Assembly: GCF_041021955.1 (NCBI RefSeq)
Contig: NZ_CP158375.1
Coordinates: forward strand, 2,728,001-2,792,000
DNA: 64,000 bases
Reading direction: 5' to 3'
From: Caulobacter sp. 73W
Lineage (GTDB): Bacteria; Pseudomonadota; Alphaproteobacteria; Caulobacterales; Caulobacteraceae
Numbering within the stretch: the first letter of the stretch is position 1; each line of letters opens with the position of its first letter. The notes under the pieces are model-generated. The model was not told where the DNA came from. It saw nothing but the letters and a program-made list of their open reading frames with translations, and searched no databases. This document shows positions 43,188-52,469 of the stretch, piece after piece. The position numbers and the translations under genes were made by a program.

Positions 43188-43679
43188 TCAGTCCTCGACC
43201 GTCTCGGCCACGCTGTCAGTCTGCGCCGCGCGGAAGGCGGAAAGACGGCCGGCCAGGGCCTCGTCCGACAGGGCCAGGATCTGCGCCGCCAGGATGCCGG
43301 CGTTCTTGGCGCCCGCCACGCCCACGGCCAGGGTGCCGACCGGCACGCCGCCTGGCATCTGGACGATGGACAGCAGGGAATCCAGGCCGTTCTGCAGCTT
43401 GGACTCCACCGGCACGCCCAGCACCGGCAGGTCGGTCATCGAGGCTGCCATGCCCGGCAGGTGCGCCGCGCCGCCGGCTCCGGCGATGATCACCTTGAAT
43501 CCAGCGGCCTTGGCCCCCTTGGCGAAGGCGAACAGGCGGTCCGGCGTGCGGTGTGCGGAGACGACCTTGGCCTCATAGGCCACGCCCAGCGCGTCCAGGT
43601 TGTCGGCGGCCCACTTCATGGTGGGCCAGTCCGAGCGGCTGCCCATGATGATGGCGACGGGCGGCTTTGCGGCGCTCAT
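43188..43679 (-). CDS. purE: 5-(carboxyamino)imidazole ribonucleotide mutase
   Basis: A 163-aa class I PurE. The motif [26 protein letters not shown], the [10 protein letters not shown] loop and [15 protein letters not shown] form the active site that moves the carboxyl of N5-CAIR to give CAIR. The ATG at 43679 is preferred; ATG 43706 would add 9 residues. It is first in the purE-purK operon. Confidence 0.95.
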   Translation of the reverse strand: MSAAKPPVAIIMGSRSDWPTMKWAADNLDALGVAYEAKVVSAHRTPDRLFAFAKGAKAAGFKVIIAGAGGAAHLPGMAASMTDLPVLGVPVESKLQNGLDSLLSIVQMPGGVPVGTLAVGVAGAKNAGILAAQILALSDEALAGRLSAFRAAQTDSVAETVED

Positions 43680-43770
43680 GGCGTCTTCGATCCCCTTTGG
43701 GGCCATTGGAAACGGGGCCCCGGAAGGGCGCGGAGTATAGGCGCCGCTTGCGCGGCGGCAACCATACGGA

Positions 43771-43986
43771 TCAAGCGATGATGTCGGGGGTCAGCAGGCC
43801 TTCCAGATGCGTGATCTGGTCCCGCAGGGCCAGCTTGCGCTTCTTCAGGCGCGCGATCAGCAGCTGGTTGGGCAGGGGCTGGGCCTCGATGGCGTCGATC
43901 GAGGAGTCGAGGTCGGCGTGCTCCTGGCGCAGCTCGGCCAGTTTCTCCAGCACCACGCTGTCGAGAAGCGGTTCGTCATCGTTCAT
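43771..43986 (-). CDS. YdcH/DUF465-type small coiled-coil protein
   Basis: A 71-aa helical protein: [52 protein letters not shown]. The LxxEHxxLDxxI and LKKRKLxLRDxI pattern marks DUF465 (YdcH). A similar protein is at 45204. The function is unknown in general. It is monocistronic, upstream of purE on the same strand. Confidence 0.85.
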   Translation of the reverse strand: MNDDEPLLDSVVLEKLAELRQEHADLDSSIDAIEAQPLPNQLLIARLKKRKLALRDQITHLEGLLTPDIIA

Positions 43987-44048
43987 GTGCGCCCCCCTAC
44001 AGGCAGCCGTCGGTTCAACATCAAAGCACGCGCCTCGTTAAAGACGCC

Positions 44049-44495
44049 TCAAGACAACAGCGTGGCGAGGCGGGTCATTTTCGCCTCGGGCGCGCCGCCG
44101 AACGCCATGGAGGCGGCGATCAGGGCCTCGCCCATCGGCCGCTCCGGTCCCGGCTCGCCGGCCATGGCCTGCAGGCTTTCCATCAGCAGGCGCTCGGCTC
44201 CGAACTCCACGCCCTTGACCTGCTCGCGCAGGGCCAGGCGCGAGGCGTCGGGCGTGCCGGGCATCTCGGTCTTCAGGCGGCGGCGGGCAGCCCGCAGCGG
44301 GGCGACCACCTCGGCCTCCCAGGCGCGGGCGGCCGCCACGGCGCGGATCGCCTCGACCCGGCGGCCTTCCTGGGCGGCCCAGGCGGCGAACAGCAGATAG
44401 GGCACGCTCTGGCCGTGCTCGTCCTGCAGCTCGACGCAGGCCTCGCTCACGCCCGCACGCTCATAGACCGACAGCGCCCAGGTCCACAGGCTCAT
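44049..44495 (-). CDS. TIGR02444 (DUF2390) family protein
   Basis: A 148-aa protein with the family signature near the N-terminus (LWTWALSVYERAGVSEACVELQDEHGQSVPYLLFAAWAAQEGRR) and a helical remainder. The role is unknown. Its ATG overlaps the ubiX stop (ATGA, 4 bases), so the two are translationally coupled; this links it to ubiquinone biosynthesis only by context. Confidence 0.85.
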   Translation of the reverse strand: MSLWTWALSVYERAGVSEACVELQDEHGQSVPYLLFAAWAAQEGRRVEAIRAVAAARAWEAEVVAPLRAARRRLKTEMPGTPDASRLALREQVKGVEFGAERLLMESLQAMAGEPGPERPMGEALIAASMAFGGAPEAKMTRLATLLS

Positions 44496-45079
44496 GCCTC
44501 GCCGCTCCCGATCACCGGCGACAGGTCCTCGCCCCAGCGTTTCACTGGCTCCCAGGACACGCCGAACAGATCCAGCGCCCGGCCCACCGACTGGTCGACC
44601 ATCTCCTCGATGGTCTTCGGCTTGGCGTAGAAGGCGGGCAGGGGCGGGGCGATCACCGCGCCCATCTCGGCCAGTTTGGTCAGGGTCCGCAGGTGGCCCA
44701 GGTGCAGCGGGGTCTCGCGCACCATCAGCACCAGGTTGCGGCGCTCCTTGAGGGTCACGTCGGCGGCGCGGGTCAGCAGGGACGAGGTCACGCCCGTGGC
44801 GATCTCGCTCATGGTCCGCACCGAGCAGGGGGCGATGATCATGCCCAGCGTCTGGAAGGAGCCCGAGGCGATCGAGGCGCCGATATCCGACACCCGGTGG
44901 ACCACGTCGGCCCGGGCGTTGACGTCCGCCGGCGACAGGCCGGTTTCCTGGCTCAGGGTCAGGACCGCGGACTTGGACAGGATCAGGTGGCTTTCGACGC
45001 CCATCTCGCGACAGGCGTCCAGGGCGCGCAGGCCATAGACCACGCCAGATGCGCCGGAAATACCGACCACGAGCCGCAT
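44492..45079 (-). CDS. ubiX: Flavin prenyltransferase UbiX
   Basis: A 195-aa Rossmann-like flavoprotein. The motif RLVVGISGASGVVYGLRAL, the SIASGSFQTLGMIIAPCSVRTMSEIATG segment and the RRNLVLMVRETPLHLGHLR block match UbiX. It prenylates FMN to make the cofactor of UbiD decarboxylase. The ATG at 45079 is chosen since GGAGG lies 5 bases upstream; ATGs at 45097 and the longer frame above are less likely. It is coupled to the TIGR02444 gene. Confidence 0.93.
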   Translation of the reverse strand: MRLVVGISGASGVVYGLRALDACREMGVESHLILSKSAVLTLSQETGLSPADVNARADVVHRVSDIGASIASGSFQTLGMIIAPCSVRTMSEIATGVTSSLLTRAADVTLKERRNLVLMVRETPLHLGHLRTLTKLAEMGAVIAPPLPAFYAKPKTIEEMVDQSVGRALDLFGVSWEPVKRWGEDLSPVIGSGEA

Positions 45080-45203
45080 GCGCCCCTCCGTCGTCATGGT
45101 TCCGTCACCCTTCGGACTCATGCCTGCAACCATATGTGATCTGACAGCCCCGCAAAGCGGGTGTTCACTGTCTTCGTCACAGCAAATTTAGGAGCCGAGA
45201 GCC

Positions 45204-45377
45204 ATGGCCATCGAATCCCGTATCCGCGAATTGGGCGTCCGACATCAGACGCTGGACCGCACGATCGAGGACGAGATGCGCCGCCCGGTATTCGACGAGG
45301 TTCGCCTCAGGGCCTTAAAGCGGCAGAAACTCCGACTTAAGGAAGAGATAGAGACTCTTAAGTCTCGAGCCCACTGA
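45204..45377 (+). CDS. YdcH/DUF465-type small protein, 57 aa
   Basis: A 57-aa helical basic protein: MAIESRIRELGVRHQTLDRT then RRPVFDEVRLRALKRQKLRLKEEIETL. The RxxELGxRHxxLDxxI and LKRQKLxLKEEI pattern fits DUF465. AGGAG lies upstream of the ATG. It is a stand-alone gene followed by a hairpin at 45389-45421. The function is unknown. Confidence 0.85.
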   Translation: MAIESRIRELGVRHQTLDRTIEDEMRRPVFDEVRLRALKRQKLRLKEEIETLKSRAH

Positions 45378-45388
45378 CGAGCCCGTCG

Positions 45389-45421
45389 CTTCGCCCCCGC
45401 CTCTTGAAGGCGGGGGCGAAG
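45389..45421 (+). terminator. Hairpin between convergent DUF465 and trcR genes
   Basis: A 13-bp stem CTTCGCCCCCGCC/GGCGGGGGCGAAG with a 7-base loop. The downstream tail on the plus strand is TTCATTTC, an imperfect U-tract. It may serve both converging genes. Confidence 0.65.
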
Positions 45422-45434
45422 TTCATTTCGGGGT

Positions 45435-46148
45435 CTAGTCTTCGTCTTCGTCCGCGACGGGCGTCGACTTGCCGAACACGTCCTCGGCCGACAGGCCGCT
45501 GCCGCGACGGTAGTCGACTTCCTCGACTTCCGGTTCCGGCTCGGGAGCCTCGACCTCGCCGGCCGGGCGCAGGGTCGCGCCGTCCGGATCGGTGATGCCG
45601 CGCTTGGCGTCGTCCTTGGCCTTCTTCTCGGCGGCCTTCTTGACCAGGGCGTCCAGCTCCAGCTGGCCGACCAGGCCCAGGGTCACCGGATCGACCGGCT
45701 TGATGTTGGCCGCGTTCCAGTGGGTGCGGTTGCGGACCTGCTCGATCGTGGCCTTGGTGGTGCCGAGGATCTTGGCGATCTGGGCGTCGGTCACTTCCGG
45801 GTGGTTGCGCACAAACCAGGCGATGGCGTCCGGACGGTCCTGGCGGCGCGACACCGGGGTGTAGCGCGGGGCCTTCTTCGTCGGCTTCAGCAGCTCGGCG
45901 TGACGGCTCACCAGGGCCTTCATGCGGTACTTGTCGCTGGCCTGGGCCTTGTCGAGCTCTTCACGCGACAGCTGGCCGTTGGCGATCGGGTCGGCGCCGC
46001 GGATGTCGCGCGCCACTTCGCCGTCGGCGATGCCGCGAACTTCCAGCGGGTGCAGGCCGCAGAAGTCGGCGATCTGCTCGAAGGTCAGCGAAGTGTTGTC
46101 CACGAGCCAGACGGCGGTCGCCTTCGGCATCAGGATTTGGTCGGCCAT
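45435..46148 (-). CDS. trcR: Cell-cycle transcriptional regulator TrcR (DUF1013)
   Basis: A 237-aa protein, first part (MADQILMPKATAVWLVDNTSLTFEQIADFCGLHPLEVRGIADGE) characteristic of DUF1013. It contains two HTH-like segments (TFEQIADFCGLHPLEV and TDAQIAKILGTTKATIEQVR) and an acidic C-terminal tail (EPEPEVEEVDYRR...PVADEDED). In Caulobacter this family, named TrcR, is associated with RNA polymerase and the cell cycle, as I recall. GGAGGG lies 6 bases before the ATG. The leader contains a 9-bp hairpin (46170-46191). Confidence 0.88.
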   Translation of the reverse strand: MADQILMPKATAVWLVDNTSLTFEQIADFCGLHPLEVRGIADGEVARDIRGADPIANGQLSREELDKAQASDKYRMKALVSRHAELLKPTKKAPRYTPVSRRQDRPDAIAWFVRNHPEVTDAQIAKILGTTKATIEQVRNRTHWNAANIKPVDPVTLGLVGQLELDALVKKAAEKKAKDDAKRGITDPDGATLRPAGEVEAPEPEPEVEEVDYRRGSGLSAEDVFGKSTPVADEDED

Positions 46149-46169
46149 GAGACCCTCCAGAAATGACGG

Positions 46170-46191
46170 CGCCCGGCCTTTCGGCCGGGCG
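46170..46191 (-). other. 5'-leader hairpin of trcR
   Basis: CGCCCGGCC-TTTC-GGCCGGGCG is a perfect 9-bp stem with a 4-base loop. It sits 22 bases before the trcR ATG and starts within about 10 bases of the predicted transcription start. It may stabilise the message or terminate the upstream DUF72 transcript; no U-tract follows. Confidence 0.55.
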
Positions 46192-46205
46192 GGTATTGGA
46201 CCACA

Positions 46206-46233
46206 CATATACTGAGCTTCAGTGACGAAGCAA
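46206..46233 (-). promoter_or_regulatory. Possible trcR promoter
   Basis: On the minus strand TTGCTT (46228-46233) and TATATG (46206-46211) are separated by 16 bases. It lies in the gap between the DUF72 gene and trcR. Confidence 0.45.
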
Positions 46234-46238
46234 AGGGT

Positions 46239-46967
46239 TCAGGCAGGCTCGGTCAGCTTTTTCAACACCTTGGCGTCCTGGGGCGCGGCGCTCTTCTGGT
46301 CGTTGTCGAAGTACACATGCACGTCGCGCCTGCCGCGCCGCCATCCCCTGACCCGTTCGGCCAGCGTCTCCAGCTCCGCCCGGGGATAACGACCATGATA
46401 ATGGCCGCCCGGCCCATGCATCCGCACATAGACCAGGTCGGAGGTCGCCTCCCAGGGCGATGGGGCGTCATGGTGGTCGCTGATGCAGAAGGCGGCGCCA
46501 TGATCCTCCAGGATCTTCAGCACCGCCGGCTCGTACCAGGTCGGATGCCGAAACTCGACCGTGACGCGCGGGGTCTTCGGCAGCCAGCCCAGGAACCGCT
46601 TCAGCCGCTCATCGTCCCGCTTCAGCATCGGCGGCAGCTGCACCAGGGCCGGACCCTGCCGGTCGCCAAGGTTGCTCATCACCCCGAACACCAGCTTCAC
46701 CGAATCCTCGCACTCCTTCAGCTTCTTGTTGTGGCTGATGTAGCGCGAGACCTTCCAGGCGAAGCAGAAGCCGTCCGGCGCGCCCTCCGCCCAGGCCTTC
46801 ACGGCCTTCTCGGTCGGCAGGCGATAGAAGCTGCCGTTGATCTCGCAGGCGTCGAACTGCGTGGCGTAGAAGGCCAGCCGGTCCTTCAGCCGCAGGTCGT
46901 CCGGATAGAACGGCCCCTTCCAGTCGTCATAGGTCCAGCCGGAACAGCCGATGCGAAGGTCGGTCAT
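46239..46967 (-). CDS. DUF72 (YecE) family protein
   Basis: A 242-aa TIM-barrel-like protein. It has IGCSGWTYDDWKGPFYP at the N-terminus, FDACEINGSFYRLP, and FCFAWKVSRYISHNKKL. Near the C-terminus VYVRMHGPGGHYHGRYPRAEL is the conserved RxHG block. The biochemical role is unknown in general. It is upstream of trcR on the same strand and 25 bases from the quinone oxidoreductase stop. Confidence 0.88.
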   Translation of the reverse strand: MTDLRIGCSGWTYDDWKGPFYPDDLRLKDRLAFYATQFDACEINGSFYRLPTEKAVKAWAEGAPDGFCFAWKVSRYISHNKKLKECEDSVKLVFGVMSNLGDRQGPALVQLPPMLKRDDERLKRFLGWLPKTPRVTVEFRHPTWYEPAVLKILEDHGAAFCISDHHDAPSPWEATSDLVYVRMHGPGGHYHGRYPRAELETLAERVRGWRRGRRDVHVYFDNDQKSAAPQDAKVLKKLTEPA

Positions 46968-46992
46968 GCGGGCTGAACGCGTGGCGGCGGGT

Positions 46993-47970
46993 TTAGGTCG
47001 TCAGCACGATCTTCCCCACATGGCTCCCCCCCTCCAGATGCGCGTGAGCCTTGTCGGCCTCGCCCAGGGGGAAGGTCGCGTCGATCAGCGGCTTCAGCGC
47101 GCCCGCCTCCACCCACGGCCAGACCCGGCGCTCCACCTCCGCCGTCAGTCGCGCCTTCTCGTCGGCGTCGCGGGGGCGAAGGGTGGAGCCGGTCAGCACC
47201 GCGCGCTTGCGCATCAGCCCGAAGACCGGGACGTTCAGCGTCCCCCCGCCGAGGCTGGCGATATAGACGATCCGCCCGCCGGTCTTCAGGGCGTCCAGGT
47301 TCTGGTCGAAGTAGCTGGCGCCGACCATGTCCAGCACCACGTCGACCCCGCCGGCCGCCTTGGCGGCCTCCGCGAAGTCTTCCTTGGAGGCGTCAACCGC
47401 GATGTCCGCGCCCAGGGTCTTGGCCTGGGCCGCCTTGTCCGCCCCGCGCGCGGTGGCGATCACCTTGGCTCCCGCCGCCTTGGCCATCTGGATCGCCGTG
47501 GTGCCGATGCCCGAGGTGGCGCCATGCACCAGCAGGGTCTCGCCTTCCTTCAGCGCCCCATGCTCAAACACATTGGCGAAGACCGTGAACACCGTCTCCG
47601 GCAGGGCCGCCGCCTCGGTCAGGCTGAGCCCCTTGGGGATCGGCAGGGCATGGCGGGCGTCGACCACGGCGTATTCGGCGTAGCCGCCCCCGCCCAGCAG
47701 GGCGCAAACCTTGTCGCCGGCGCTCCAGCGCCCGGCCCCGACCACCACCTCGCCGGCGACCTCCAGGCCCAGGGTGTCCGGCGCGCCCGGCGGCGGCGGA
47801 TAGGCGCCCAGCCGCTGTAGCAGATCGGGACGGTTCACCCCGGCGGCGGCGACCCGGATCAGGATCTCTCCCGCTTTGGGAACAGGGCGGGCCACGGTGA
47901 CCGGCTTCAGCGCCTCGGCGGGGCCGGAACCGTTCTCCACCGCGATCGCGGTCATGGTCTCGTTGTTCAC
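46993..47970 (-). CDS. NAD(P)H-quinone oxidoreductase, PIG3/zeta-crystallin type
   Basis: A 325-aa medium-chain dehydrogenase without the catalytic zinc. It has the N-terminal GroES-like domain with GVNRPDLLQRLGAYPPPPG, and the nucleotide-binding LLVHGATSGIGTTAIQMAKAAGAKVIAT. The C-terminus is HAHLEGGSHVGKIVL. This pattern marks the PIG3-like NAD(P)H quinone oxidoreductase group. The start GTG at 47970 has GGAGGG five bases upstream; TTG 47982 and ATG 47955 are alternatives. Confidence 0.9.
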   Translation of the reverse strand: MNNETMTAIAVENGSGPAEALKPVTVARPVPKAGEILIRVAAAGVNRPDLLQRLGAYPPPPGAPDTLGLEVAGEVVVGAGRWSAGDKVCALLGGGGYAEYAVVDARHALPIPKGLSLTEAAALPETVFTVFANVFEHGALKEGETLLVHGATSGIGTTAIQMAKAAGAKVIATARGADKAAQAKTLGADIAVDASKEDFAEAAKAAGGVDVVLDMVGASYFDQNLDALKTGGRIVYIASLGGGTLNVPVFGLMRKRAVLTGSTLRPRDADEKARLTAEVERRVWPWVEAGALKPLIDATFPLGEADKAHAHLEGGSHVGKIVLTT

Positions 47971-48040
47971 GGCGCCCTCCAAAGCTTGCGTTCGACCCTA
48001 GCTAGGGCTCTGATGACGCCCCCACAAGCGGAGGCGAGCC

Positions 48041-48250
48041 ATGGACGAACCGGTCGAACCCCGTCGCGGACGCGGAGACGCCCTGAACGAGCTTCTCAGA
48101 GAGGATCTCGAGCTGCAGGGCGTCACCGAACTGCAGGACCGCATCGCCACGCTGGAGACGGAAATCGCGCGAACGCGGCTGCATCTCGAAAAGAAACAGG
48201 CCGGCCGCGCCGCCGCCGACGCCCTGTTCGGCGGCTTCCGCGACGATTGA
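48041..48250 (+). CDS. DUF1192 family protein
   Basis: A 69-aa helical protein (LQGVTELQDRIATLETEIARTRLHLEKKQAGRAAADALFGGF). The LxxRIxxLExEIxR and KxxxRxAAxxLF pattern is the alphaproteobacterial DUF1192. It sits 89 bases before rcdA on the same strand. The role is unknown. Confidence 0.86.
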   Translation: MDEPVEPRRGRGDALNELLREDLELQGVTELQDRIATLETEIARTRLHLEKKQAGRAAADALFGGFRDD

Positions 48251-48265
48251 ACCTCTGGATAGTTC

Positions 48266-48281
48266 TGGCACGGGCGTTGCA
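48266..48281 (+). promoter_or_regulatory. Full-consensus sigma-54 (-24/-12) promoter upstream of rcdA
   Basis: TGGCACG-GGCG-TTGCA at 48266-48281, preceded by C. The -24 GG (48267-48268) and -12 GC (48279-48280) are in the canonical 12-base register, and every position of the YTGGCACGRNNNTTGCW consensus is met. It lies in the 89-base gap after the DUF1192 stop and would start transcription near 48292, about 48 bases before the rcdA ATG. It needs RpoN and an enhancer-binding protein; TacA is one candidate. Confidence 0.75.
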
Positions 48282-48339
48282 CCCAGGGGGCCGATGCGGC
48301 CATTAGTGTGCCGCGACCCGGTTGAAGGCGATGATTCCA

Positions 48340-48867
48340 ATGAGTGACGTGCCCATGGCGGCGTCGACGGTCTGGCGGGCTGGCGTGATCGAGGATTTCG
48401 CCCGCTCCGAACTGTTCGACAAGACCTTCGAGGAAGGCATGGAGCTGGTCGAGGTCTGCGCCGCCTATCTGGACGGCGTCGGCCGCCAGGACTCCCGCCT
48501 GCTGTCGCGCAACGCCGCCCTGGCCTACGCGGCCGAGAGCATGCGCCTGACCACCCGCCTGATGCAGGTGGCCTCGTGGCTGCTGGTGCAGCGCGCGGTG
48601 CGCGAGGGCGACATGGAGCCGTCCGCCGCCTGCGAGTCCCGTTATCGTGTGGGTGAAGAAGCCGCGGCCCCTACCGCCGAGGCGGAGGCCCACGAAGGCC
48701 TGCCCTCCAGCCTGCTCGAACTCGTCGGCCGCTCCGAGCGCCTTTACGAGCGCGTCCGCCATCTGGACCAGCGCATGTACGTGGACGGCGAAACCGCCGT
48801 CGAGGCCCCGAACCCGGTCCTGTCCCAGTTCACCCGCCTGCAGGACGTGTTCGGCAAGGCGTCCTGA
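48340..48867 (+). CDS. rcdA: RcdA, adaptor for ClpXP-dependent degradation of cell-cycle regulators (DUF1465)
   Basis: A 175-aa protein. The DUF1465 core (VWRAGVIEDFARSELFDKTFEEGMELVEVCAAYLDGVGR...LSRNAALAYAAESMRLTTRLMQVASWLLVQRAVREGDM) is almost diagnostic for RcdA. It is a helical bundle with a variable, disordered C-terminal tail. RcdA joins CpdR-primed ClpX and tethers substrates including TacA, and contributes to CtrA turnover with PopA. The start is taken as ATG 48340; ATG 48331 is possible. A strong sigma-54 promoter lies upstream and the DUF1192 gene precedes it. Confidence 0.92.
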   Translation: MSDVPMAASTVWRAGVIEDFARSELFDKTFEEGMELVEVCAAYLDGVGRQDSRLLSRNAALAYAAESMRLTTRLMQVASWLLVQRAVREGDMEPSAACESRYRVGEEAAAPTAEAEAHEGLPSSLLELVGRSERLYERVRHLDQRMYVDGETAVEAPNPVLSQFTRLQDVFGKAS

Positions 48868-48873
48868 GTTCAT

Positions 48874-48962
48874 CCGCTCATCCCCGCGAAGGCGGGGACC
48901 CAAGCTGACTTTCAGACACGGCAAGCACCGTATGGATCCCCGCCTTCGCGGGGATGAGCGGG
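48874..48962. repeat. Family B intergenic repeat, variant core
   Basis: The ends CCGCTCATCCCCGCGAAGG and CCTTCGCGGGGATGAGCGG match the other family B copies. The core (AGCTGACTTTCAGACACGGC) is unrelated to theirs. It lies between rcdA and the rpmE terminator. Confidence 0.8.
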
Positions 48963-48985
48963 TTTGGCTGAACCCCAAACACGAA

Positions 48986-49018
48986 AAAGCCGGCGCGCTT
49001 TCCCAGCGCGCCGGCTTT
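48986..49018 (-). terminator. rpmE terminator
   Basis: A 14-bp stem AAAGCCGGCGCGCT/AGCGCGCCGGCTTT with a TTCCC loop, followed on the minus strand by TT-CG. It lies 33 bases past the rpmE stop. Confidence 0.88.
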
Positions 49019-49050
49019 CCAGCCCCAGGGCGTTTCCGCCCTTACCGGAT

Positions 49051-49278
49051 TTATTTCTTGGTCGTGAAGCCGGCGAACTTCGCGTTGAAGCGCGAAACGC
49101 GGCCGCCGCGGTCCAGCAGGTGGGCGTTGCCGCCGGTCCATGCCGGATGGGTCTTCGGGTCGATGTCGAGGTTCAGGGTGGCGCCCTCTTTCCCGTAGGT
49201 CGAACGGGTCTGGTAGGTCGTGCCATCCGTCATGACGACGTTGATGAAGTGATAGTCGGGGTGCGTGTCTTGTTTCAT
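49051..49278 (-). CDS. rpmE: 50S ribosomal protein L31 (bL31)
   Basis: A 75-aa protein beginning [29 protein letters not shown] and containing [11 protein letters not shown] and [13 protein letters not shown]. It lacks the CxxC pair, so it is the non-zinc (C-minus) form. A strong terminator follows. It is a stand-alone ribosomal gene next to the divergent ABC exporter gene. Confidence 0.96.
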   Translation of the reverse strand: MKQDTHPDYHFINVVMTDGTTYQTRSTYGKEGATLNLDIDPKTHPAWTGGNAHLLDRGGRVSRFNAKFAGFTTKK

Positions 49279-49393
49279 CGGGCGATCCAACCGACTAAGC
49301 GGCGTGAAAATTTGTGTCGTGTCGGCCCCGAGAGGCTGACCGCGAAGACGCGCGGCTATACAGAAGGCCCGGCGTATTGGCAAGAGGTTGGTC

Positions 49394-51247
<1,854 letters not shown>

Positions 51248-51252
51248 GTACA

Positions 51253-51352
51253 GCGTGCTTCGAGACGCGCTGCGCGCTCCTCAACATGACGAAGCCGGGT
51301 TGCTCCTGAATACGTCATCCTGAGGAGGCCGAAGGCCGTCTCGAAGGACGCA
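51253..51352. repeat. REP-like inverted repeat, family A copy 6
   Basis: The left arm is GTGCTTCGAGAC...CTCAACATGAC and the right arm GTCATCCTGAGG...GTCTCGAAGGAC. It lies between the converging ABC and glpQ genes. Confidence 0.85.
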
Positions 51353-51358
51353 AAGCAT

Positions 51359-52426
51359 TTAACCCCGCGCCTGAACCGCCAGGCCGGGGAAGTCGCTGAA
51401 CACCCCGTCGACACCGGCGGCGTACAGGGCCTTCAGCACCGGGATCACGTCGCCCTTCAGGCGCCGATAGTCGGGGCGGATGGCCATGCCCTTCTTCAGG
51501 GACTTGGGCAGGAAGTAGTTCTCGGCCCGCACGGTCCAGGGATGGACCACCAGGCCGGCCGCGTGGGCGCCCTTCACCAGGCTCGTGGCCGGCAGCAGGG
51601 TCTCTTCGTCCTGCGGCACGACCAGGGTCCTTTCCGGACCCAGACCGCTGGCGTAGCTGGCGATGGCCTTCAGGCCCTCCGGCGTCAGCATCTGGGCGTA
51701 GGTCGTGGACGGCGCGTCGGCCGGGCCGCCCTCGGACGAGACCAGCTGCACCAACCGAGCGCTGGTGCGCCGGCGGATGGTCTTCAGGGGCGCCACCTCG
51801 AAGCATTGGACGAAGACCGGCGCGTCCGGGCTGTCCAGCCCCGTCTCGCGCAGGGCGGCGGCCATGCGGTCCTCGATCGGCAGGCCGATGGAGGCCAGGA
51901 ACGTCGGGTGCTTCATTTCGGGATAGACCCCGATGACGCGGCCGACCCGCTGGCTCTCGGCGCGGGCCAGGGCGACCACTTCTTGGAAGGTCATGATCTG
52001 GGCCTGGCCGTCGAACTTGGCGCTGGCCGGGCGCAGCTGCGGCAGCCGCTCGCGGGCGCGCAGGCTCTTCAGCTCCGCCAGGGTGAAGTCCTCGGCGAAC
52101 CAGCCGGTCAGGGTCTCGCCGTCGATCAGCTTGGTCGCCTTGCGGGTGGCGAATTCCGGGCGGGCGGCCACGTCGGTGGTGCCGCCGATCTCGTTCTCAT
52201 GGCGGACGACCAGATGGCCGTCCTTGCTGACCACCAGATCCGGCTCGATGAAGTCAGCGCCCTGATCCACCGCCAGGCGATAGGCGAGCTCGGTGTGTTC
52301 CGGCCGCTCGCCGCTGGCGCCGCGATGGGCGATGACGATGGGTTTTTTTGGAGCGGCCTTCGCCCCCTGCGCGATGAAGGGCAGGGCGAGGGCGGAGGCG
52401 GCGAGCGCGCGGCGTGTCAGCGTCAT
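51359..52426 (-). CDS. glpQ: Periplasmic glycerophosphodiester phosphodiesterase
   Basis: A 355-aa GDPD TIM barrel. It has an N-terminal signal peptide with RR (MTLTRRALAASALALPFIAQGAKA). The catalytic motif is VIAHRGASGERPEHT, with metal ligands and His in EPDLVVSKDGHLVVRHE. Later are VYPEMKHPTFLASIG and a C-terminal FSDFPGLA. It hydrolyses glycerophosphodiesters to glycerol-3-phosphate and an alcohol. No glpT is adjacent. Confidence 0.92.
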   Translation of the reverse strand: MTLTRRALAASALALPFIAQGAKAAPKKPIVIAHRGASGERPEHTELAYRLAVDQGADFIEPDLVVSKDGHLVVRHENEIGGTTDVAARPEFATRKATKLIDGETLTGWFAEDFTLAELKSLRARERLPQLRPASAKFDGQAQIMTFQEVVALARAESQRVGRVIGVYPEMKHPTFLASIGLPIEDRMAAALRETGLDSPDAPVFVQCFEVAPLKTIRRRTSARLVQLVSSEGGPADAPSTTYAQMLTPEGLKAIASYASGLGPERTLVVPQDEETLLPATSLVKGAHAAGLVVHPWTVRAENYFLPKSLKKGMAIRPDYRRLKGDVIPVLKALYAAGVDGVFSDFPGLAVQARG

Positions 52427-52469
52427 GACCGCCAGCTTAGCCGGCGATCATGACAGCTGAACAGCAAGC

